Assembly (NCBI GenBank): GCA_040004035.1 | Contig: JAMPLN010000028.1 | Length of the DNA stretch: 64,000 nt | DNA from: Microcoleus vaginatus_C | Lineage (GTDB): Bacteria > Cyanobacteriota > Cyanobacteriia > Cyanobacteriales > Microcoleaceae | Strand: one strand, 5' to 3' | Shown here: piece by piece, positions 60,267 through 64,000 of the stretch | Position numbering within the stretch: position 1 is the first letter of the stretch | Layout: every line of letters starts with the position of its first letter | Program-made: the position numbers and the translations under genes | The notes under the pieces: generated by a model | What the model saw: only the letters and a program-made list of their open reading frames with translations | Database searches by the model: none | What the model was told of the DNA's origin: nothing

Positions 60267-60371
60267 TTACAATTGCTGAGATGAAAAGTTTGTTAATAAA
60301 GTTTGTCAGTTGAGCGTTTTTTGAGTTTGCTATAATTATTGTCAACAGCTTAATGCTAAGGAAGTAAGTAT

Positions 60372-60623
60372 ATGAGTATTGCGATTTCCCTCAGTCCAGA
60401 AATAGAGGCACTGCTTCGTGAAAAAGCGAATCGGGAAGGACAAGATATTAGCCTTGTTGCGGCCCAATTGCTAACTCGGATATTAGAATGGGAAGCCCGA
60501 GACTCTCAAGAAGCTATTGAGGGTATTCAGGAGGGGTTAAATGATTTTGAGGTAGGACGGTTCCGTTCTTTTGATGAATTTGCTAAATCACAGCGCACCA
60601 AGTACAGTTTTCCAACAAACTGA
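60372..60623 (+). CDS. Antitoxin of a type II toxin-antitoxin pair
   Basis: The 83-residue protein (MSIAISLSPEIEALLREKANREGQ...) has a short N-terminal beta strand plus helix that resembles ribbon-helix-helix or related DNA-binding antitoxins, and a C-terminal tail (GRFRSFDEFAKSQRTKYSF) that could bind the toxin. The stop TGA overlaps the toxin start codon by one base, the usual arrangement for coupled translation. It should neutralise the downstream RelE/ParE-like toxin and repress its own promoter. The exact antitoxin class is not certain. Confidence 0.75.
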   Translation: MSIAISLSPEIEALLREKANREGQDISLVAAQLLTRILEWEARDSQEAIEGIQEGLNDFEVGRFRSFDEFAKSQRTKYSFPTN

Positions 60624-60955
60624 TGAGATATCTCATTGAAATTTCTAGCGTTGCAGAAGCACAAGCGGATAGTGCATTCCTGCTATTATCTCAGATGACA
60701 TCACCAGCGAAAGCAAGGGAGTGGTATGAGGGATTGTTGAAGGCTATCGAGTCTTTATCAGCGATGCCAAAACGTTGTCCTATCGCCAGGGAAAATCAAT
60801 ACTTCAGTAAAGAAATTAGGCAGTTACTTTATGGTAAAGGGCGCAACTCATACCGCATTCTTTTCACTATTGCCGAAAGTGAAAATGTGTCCGCAGTTCG
60901 CATCCTCCACATTCGACACGCTGCACAACAAACTCTTGGCGAGAACCAGGAGTAG
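60623..60955 (+). CDS. RelE/ParE-superfamily toxin
   Basis: The 110-residue protein has the ParE/RelE pattern: YLIEISSVAEAQADSAF, SPAKAREWYEGLLKAIESLSAMPKRCPIA near 47-75, IRQLLYGKGRNSYRILFTI near 86-104 and VRILHIRHAA near the end. The IRQLLYG-x-YRILF-x-VRILHIRHA core is typical. Targets are ribosome-bound mRNA for RelE or gyrase for ParE, and the class here is not resolved. It starts inside the antitoxin stop codon. A palindromic repeat follows and may be its terminator. Confidence 0.85.
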   Translation: MRYLIEISSVAEAQADSAFLLLSQMTSPAKAREWYEGLLKAIESLSAMPKRCPIARENQYFSKEIRQLLYGKGRNSYRILFTIAESENVSAVRILHIRHAAQQTLGENQE

Positions 60956-60957
60956 TT

Positions 60958-61021
60958 CCTAGGGTGCGTCAGATCGAATTAGAGCAACTGTCGATCGCAC
61001 AATATTAGCTGAGGCACCCTG
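60958..61021. repeat. Inverted repeat GGGTGCGTCAG...CTGAGGCACCC
   Basis: It is the second copy of the repeat seen at 60212-60266, with arms differing by one base, placed after the toxin gene. The spacing gives a stem of about 11 bp. Confidence 0.65.
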
Positions 61022-61135
61022 CAAATAAGATAAGTTGTTGTGTGTAAATAAAAATATTTAAAACTAAAGTTATCCAAAAAGACAAAAATATAGTAAAATA
61101 GTAGATTGTGATTAATCTAAGGATATCAACAGATT

Positions 61136-61438
61136 ATGGCTAAGAAGAGCATGGTCGAGCGCGAGAAAAAGCGCCAGAGACTCGTAGACAAGTACGCCGA
61201 CAAGCGGGAAGACCTGAAAGACCAGTTTGACCAAGCTAACAATCAGATGGACAAAATGGCGATTCACCGCCAACTGCAACAGCTACCCCGCAGCAGTTCG
61301 CGGACTCGCTTGCGGAACCGCTGCTGGGCAACTGGACGCCCCAGAGGTTACTATCGTGACTTCGGACTGTCTCGCAACATGATGCGAGAAATGGCCCACG
61401 AAGGTCTTTTGCCCGGTGTTGTGAAGTCTAGCTGGTAG
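61136..61438 (+). CDS. rpsN: 30S ribosomal protein S14
   Basis: The 100-residue basic protein has the S14 pattern MAKKSMVEREKKRQRLVDKY and the conserved C-terminal LPRSSSRTRLRNRCWATGRPRGYYRDFGLSRNMMREMAHEGLLPGV. The zinc-binding Cys pairs of the short S14 form are absent, so it is the long, zinc-free type normal in cyanobacteria. It stands alone, not within a ribosomal operon, as often seen for rpsN in cyanobacteria. AAGGATATC is upstream of the start codon. Confidence 0.95.
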   Translation: MAKKSMVEREKKRQRLVDKYADKREDLKDQFDQANNQMDKMAIHRQLQQLPRSSSRTRLRNRCWATGRPRGYYRDFGLSRNMMREMAHEGLLPGVVKSSW

Positions 61439-61442
61439 CACG

Positions 61443-61550
61443 AAGGAAGAAGGAAGTTCGGCAACGGATTCTGTAACGGATGTAACGGATGTAACGGATG
61501 TAACAGATGTAACGGATGTCAGGAAGAAGGAAGGAAGGAAGAAGAAAAAA
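61443..61550. repeat. GGATGTAAC and GGAAGAA repeats after rpsN
   Basis: AAGTTCGGCAACGGATTC (61452-61469) and five GGATGTAAC-like units repeat the composition of the gap at 24467-24540. No gene is present. Confidence 0.85.
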
Positions 61551-61630
61551 ACTCACAATTAATCGGCAGGATTAGGTTTGGGGTTGATTTTTGTTTCAGA
61601 CTTATGAGTTAAATTTTCCTCCTTCTTGCT

Positions 61631-61960
61631 TCACTGGCCACAGCATTTATCGATGCCGAGACTTTCGAGTAACAAGTCGCTGACGGCGTTGGCGATCGCA
61701 AATTCGCCGTAGAAGCTTTTAGAAAAATCATAGGCCTGCATTTCGGTGACGATCGCAATTACGAGGCTGCCCAAGTCGTTTTCCCCTTCCATGCGCTGGC
61801 GGACATAGATTTGGGCAGCTCTTTTAGCTATTTGCTGGTTGGCTGCTTCTGGGATAAACTCGGAGTCTAGCCAGGCCAGCAGCGTTTGTTGGAGCCATTG
61901 GCCTTCTTGTTCGGGGTTTTGGGCGGGCGGTAAGGTAATAGGTTCAATGATTTCAGACAT
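61631..61960 (-). CDS. Conserved cyanobacterial hypothetical protein (109 residues)
   Basis: The protein is acidic and helical (WLQQTLLAWLDSEFIPEAANQQIAKRAAQIYVRQRMEGENDLGSLVIAIVTEMQAYDF). It ends in DKCCGQ with a Cys pair. I recall similar proteins in filamentous cyanobacteria of this size and start (MSEIIEPITLPPAQNPEQE), without an assigned role. It is divergent from aat with 46 bases between their start codons, so the two share a control region. Confidence 0.65.
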   Translation of the reverse strand: MSEIIEPITLPPAQNPEQEGQWLQQTLLAWLDSEFIPEAANQQIAKRAAQIYVRQRMEGENDLGSLVIAIVTEMQAYDFSKSFYGEFAIANAVSDLLLESLGIDKCCGQ

Positions 61961-62006
61961 GATTATTCCTAATTGCTAATGTTGACTTTGAAAAGTTAAC
62001 TGAGAA

Positions 62007-62603
62007 ATGACAACTGATAAATATATGCAATATGATATACCGACAATTATACAAGGATACGCGCAAGGCTATTTCTTGATGGCAAATGACGGCGAGGAAA
62101 GTTTGGGGTGGTATTCCAGCCGACAGCGGGCGCTGATTCCCCTGGATGAAAGATTTACCTATCCGAAATCCCTGCGTCGCCAAATCAATCAAAATCGATT
62201 TTCCGTGGCTGTGAACCGCGATTTTGGCGCGGTGGTTGAGGGTTGTGCCGATCGCGAAACGACTTGGATTTCTAAGGAGCTCAAGAAGATTTACTGGGGT
62301 TTGTATGAGGCCGGTTGGGCTTACAGCTTCGAGACTTGGTGCGGGGACGAATTGGCGGGCGGTATTTTAGGATTGTCGATCGGCGGTGCGTTTATTGGGG
62401 AGTCGATGTTTTACCGAATTCCCGAGGGTTCTAAGGTGGCGATGGTGAAGTTGGTGGAGAGATTGCGCGATCGATCTTATCTACTTTTCGATGCTCAAAT
62501 GAACAATCCGCACTTGGAAAGATTCGGCGCTTATACTGTTAAGGAAAAACTGTACAACACTCTTTTGCAAGCAGCTTTGAAGCGCCGCTGTTCCCTATTT
62601 TGA
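62007..62603 (+). CDS. aat: Leucyl/phenylalanyl-tRNA-protein transferase
   Basis: The 198-residue enzyme has the Aat motifs: GYAQGYFLMANDGEESLGWYSS near residues 17-38, RALIPLDERF, RFSVAVNRDFGAVVEGCADR near 64-83, ELKKIYWGLYEAGWAYSFETW near 90-110 and GGILGLSIGGAFIGESMFYR near 118-137. It adds Leu or Phe to N-terminal Lys or Arg of proteins, marking them for ClpAP/ClpS degradation. Length is slightly short of the ~230 residues of E. coli Aat, as is usual in cyanobacteria. An internal ATG at 62025 is an alternative start. Confidence 0.94.
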   Translation: MTTDKYMQYDIPTIIQGYAQGYFLMANDGEESLGWYSSRQRALIPLDERFTYPKSLRRQINQNRFSVAVNRDFGAVVEGCADRETTWISKELKKIYWGLYEAGWAYSFETWCGDELAGGILGLSIGGAFIGESMFYRIPEGSKVAMVKLVERLRDRSYLLFDAQMNNPHLERFGAYTVKEKLYNTLLQAALKRRCSLF

Positions 62604-62672
62604 TAGCTTTGAGCTAATCAGGACTCAATTTTGCGACTGCCAACCACTTTTATTATAGAGAATTAACCGGAT

Positions 62673-63725
62673 ATGAGATTATCTCTTTATGCTTGGGAGT
62701 TTTTGCGGGAATTTGAAAAACAAAAAACGATTGAATTAGATGACTTGATTCAAGTTTACCGGGAACACTGGCGAGATGAGTCTTGGCATGAAGTGTTAGG
62801 TTTAATGGCAGGAATGGTGGATGCTAAATTTACCGGTGAAGTCCTGGAATACCTGATTGGTGAAAATGGGGAAGCAGAAAAGTTTAGCAATCTATTTTTG
62901 GCGGCGGAGTGTGTTTCCGAAGTCAAGAATAGAAATGAGAGCGCTGCTATTGCTAGGAATTTGCGCGAGCGACTCAAAGAGTTAACTCGATACGGAAATA
63001 TCACTAATTTTACACCTTCAGAATATGACAATCTAGTTTATCAAATTCACAGACAAGCAGTAGCAGCAGTTGCAGAAACTTGGAAAGATGACCCGGAAAC
63101 CTTACCTATCCTCAAACAACGCGCTCAATCAGACGATGATTCGGCTGTGCGACGTGCAGCAGTCCAAGAATTAGCACGGGGGTGGAAAGATGACCCGGAA
63201 ACCTTACCTATCCTCAAACAACGCGCTCAATCAGACGATGATTTAAAGGTGCGACGTGCAGCAGTCCAAGAAATAGCGCGGGGGTGGAAAGATGACCCGG
63301 AAACCTTACCTATCCTCAAACAACGCGCTCAATCAGACGATGATTGGAATGTGCGATATGCAGCAGTCCAAGAAATAGCACGGGGGTGGAAAGATGACCC
63401 GGAAACCTTACCTTGGCTCAAACAACGCGCTCAATCAGACGATGATTGGAATGTGCGAGGTGCAGCAGTCCAAGAAATAGCACGGGGGTGGAAAGATGAG
63501 CCTGGAATATTTGAATTATTGTGCGATGTTAGTATCAATCACCCCTTCGCTCGCGAGTATGATTTGCAAGACAACCCCCGGCAAATAGCTCTTACAGCTA
63601 TGATTGAGCTATATCCCGATCGCCCTGAAACTTTAGAACTTGTGCGCGATCGGGCTCAGAACGATTCTGACGAAAGACTCCGCAAATTTGCCCAGAAAAA
63701 TTTGGCAAAATTAGAACCCCAATGA
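62673..63725 (+). CDS. HEAT-repeat protein with four near-identical 34-residue units
   Basis: The 350-residue protein starts with a helical 130-residue part (LYAWEFLREFEKQKTIELDDLIQVY). Then come four complete 34-residue repeats of WKDDPETLPILKQRAQSDDD...VRRAAVQELARG type, beginning at DNA positions 63081, 63183, 63285 and 63387. A partial fifth starts at 63489. More divergent HEAT-like helices follow to the end. Differences concentrate at residues 10, 21-22, 24-25 and 31 of each unit. Similar proteins often accompany NACHT or signalling ATPases in cyanobacteria, but none is in view here. Role unknown, probably protein-protein binding. Confidence 0.85.
   Translation: MRLSLYAWEFLREFEKQKTIELDDLIQVYREHWRDESWHEVLGLMAGMVDAKFTGEVLEYLIGENGEAEKFSNLFLAAECVSEVKNRNESAAIARNLRERLKELTRYGNITNFTPSEYDNLVYQIHRQAVAAVAETWKDDPETLPILKQRAQSDDDSAVRRAAVQELARGWKDDPETLPILKQRAQSDDDLKVRRAAVQEIARGWKDDPETLPILKQRAQSDDDWNVRYAAVQEIARGWKDDPETLPWLKQRAQSDDDWNVRGAAVQEIARGWKDEPGIFELLCDVSINHPFAREYDLQDNPRQIALTAMIELYPDRPETLELVRDRAQNDSDERLRKFAQKNLAKLEPQ
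63081..63500 (+). repeat. 102-bp tandem repeats in the HEAT gene
   Basis: Four full units start at 63081, 63183, 63285 and 63387, and a partial one at 63489; all are exactly 102 bases apart and nearly identical in DNA, including silent positions. This points to recent duplication or homogenisation. Confidence 0.93.
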
Positions 63726-63769
63726 GCGATATATTCGATCGCCCATCGCCATTCTTTCTAATTTTAGGA

Positions 63770-63842
63770 GTCCTTGGGTGGGGGCGGGTTTATGAGATTA
63801 TTGGTTTTAAACATAGATGGTTGGTAAAACCCGCCCCTACAA
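63770..63842. repeat. Inverted repeat of the GGGCGGGTT family
   Basis: GGGGCGGGTTT (63781-63791) faces AAACCCGCCCC (63827-63837), an 11-bp perfect pair. This is the best-preserved copy of the family in the window and lies after the HEAT gene. Confidence 0.75.
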
Positions 63843-63941
63843 AATTATCAATTACCAATGATAAATTGCGGGTGAAAAAATATTTATGTAGATACTGTCT
63901 TGAACTGTCAAGGGGTCGCGAGTAAATAATTTGGGTCGAAA

Positions 63942-63971
63942 GGCTTTTGGGATTTTAAAATCCCAAAAGCC
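63942..63971. repeat. Perfect 30-bp palindrome
   Basis: GGCTTTTGGGATTTT is followed directly by its exact reverse complement AAAATCCCAAAAGCC with no spacer. It may be a protein-binding site, a cruciform-prone site or part of a repeat. The window ends 29 bases later. Confidence 0.75.
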
Positions 63972-64000
63972 AAATGCACCAGTTTCCTCATCAGCGCACC

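Noticed and set aside
63081..63500. Regular 102-bp repeats as a CRISPR array
   Set aside because: Units are contiguous without unique spacers and encode HEAT repeats in frame.
63722..63925. 67-codon frame overlapping the HEAT gene stop
   Set aside because: Its middle part is the GGGCGGGTT inverted repeat, so it is not a conserved protein.

Overview
The window looks like chromosome of a cyanobacterium, most likely a filamentous gliding form of the Microcoleus/Oscillatoria/Phormidium type. This is inferred from the many GCGATCGC (HIP1) octamers, cyanobacterium-typical proteins (DUF1830, an NblB-like HEAT protein, several Uma2-family proteins, an 8/80/82-cysteine ArsC), short tandem heptamer repeats in most intergenic gaps, and a taxis operon. 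No rRNA, CRISPR array, prophage or intact insertion sequence was seen. One tRNA gene (Ala, CGC) is present.

Layout. 1-11.9 kb is mostly housekeeping: DUF1830 (cut by the window edge), a Cys-rich small protein, hemW, a membrane PIN/TRAM protein with a small zinc-ribbon partner, two Uma2 proteins, an MFS transporter between two 78-bp direct repeats, tex, a class II aldolase and cysH. 12.7-23.6 kb is a taxis operon: CheY-like, CheW, a ~1930-residue chemoreceptor with an ethylene-receptor-like membrane head and about eleven PAS domains, a CheA-REC hybrid and a second CheW. It is preceded by a sequence that fits an NtcA-activated promoter. 23.7-24.5 kb encodes an exported pentapeptide-repeat protein with a Pro-Gln-Thr-Pro linker.

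24.8-31.5 kb is the urea ABC transporter urtABCDE on the minus strand, with an AIM24-family gene between urtC and urtD and an NtcA promoter before urtA. 31.9-35.6 kb has a decayed queC, a PhnD-like lipoprotein next to a membrane histidine kinase, and the tRNA. 35.7-40.1 kb has a HAD hydrolase, a methyltransferase and a Cache-GAF histidine kinase. 40.5-46 kb is an arsenic cluster (arsR, PstS-like protein, aquaporin, arsH, arsC, arsS, then a TVP38-type membrane protein). 46-64 kb is mixed: NblB-like HEAT protein, CBS-GAF histidine kinase, Wzc-like polysaccharide co-polymerase, a GPH-type sugar transporter, an isolated M41 peptidase, a site-2 protease, nth, a toxin-antitoxin pair, rpsN, aat and a HEAT protein with near-identical 34-residue repeats.

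How the genes work together. Two separate units, urea uptake and the taxis system, carry near-ideal NtcA promoters, so nitrogen limitation may raise both scavenging and directed movement. The arsenic genes form a complete route from sensing (ArsR) through arsenate reduction (ArsC) to a channel for arsenite and arsenosugar synthesis (ArsS), although no ArsB, ACR3 or ArsM was found here. The most unusual local signals are a terminator-like hairpin inside a conserved small ORF (3662-3716), the ethylene-receptor-like chemoreceptor, and intergenic repeats that reach into gene ends (nth).
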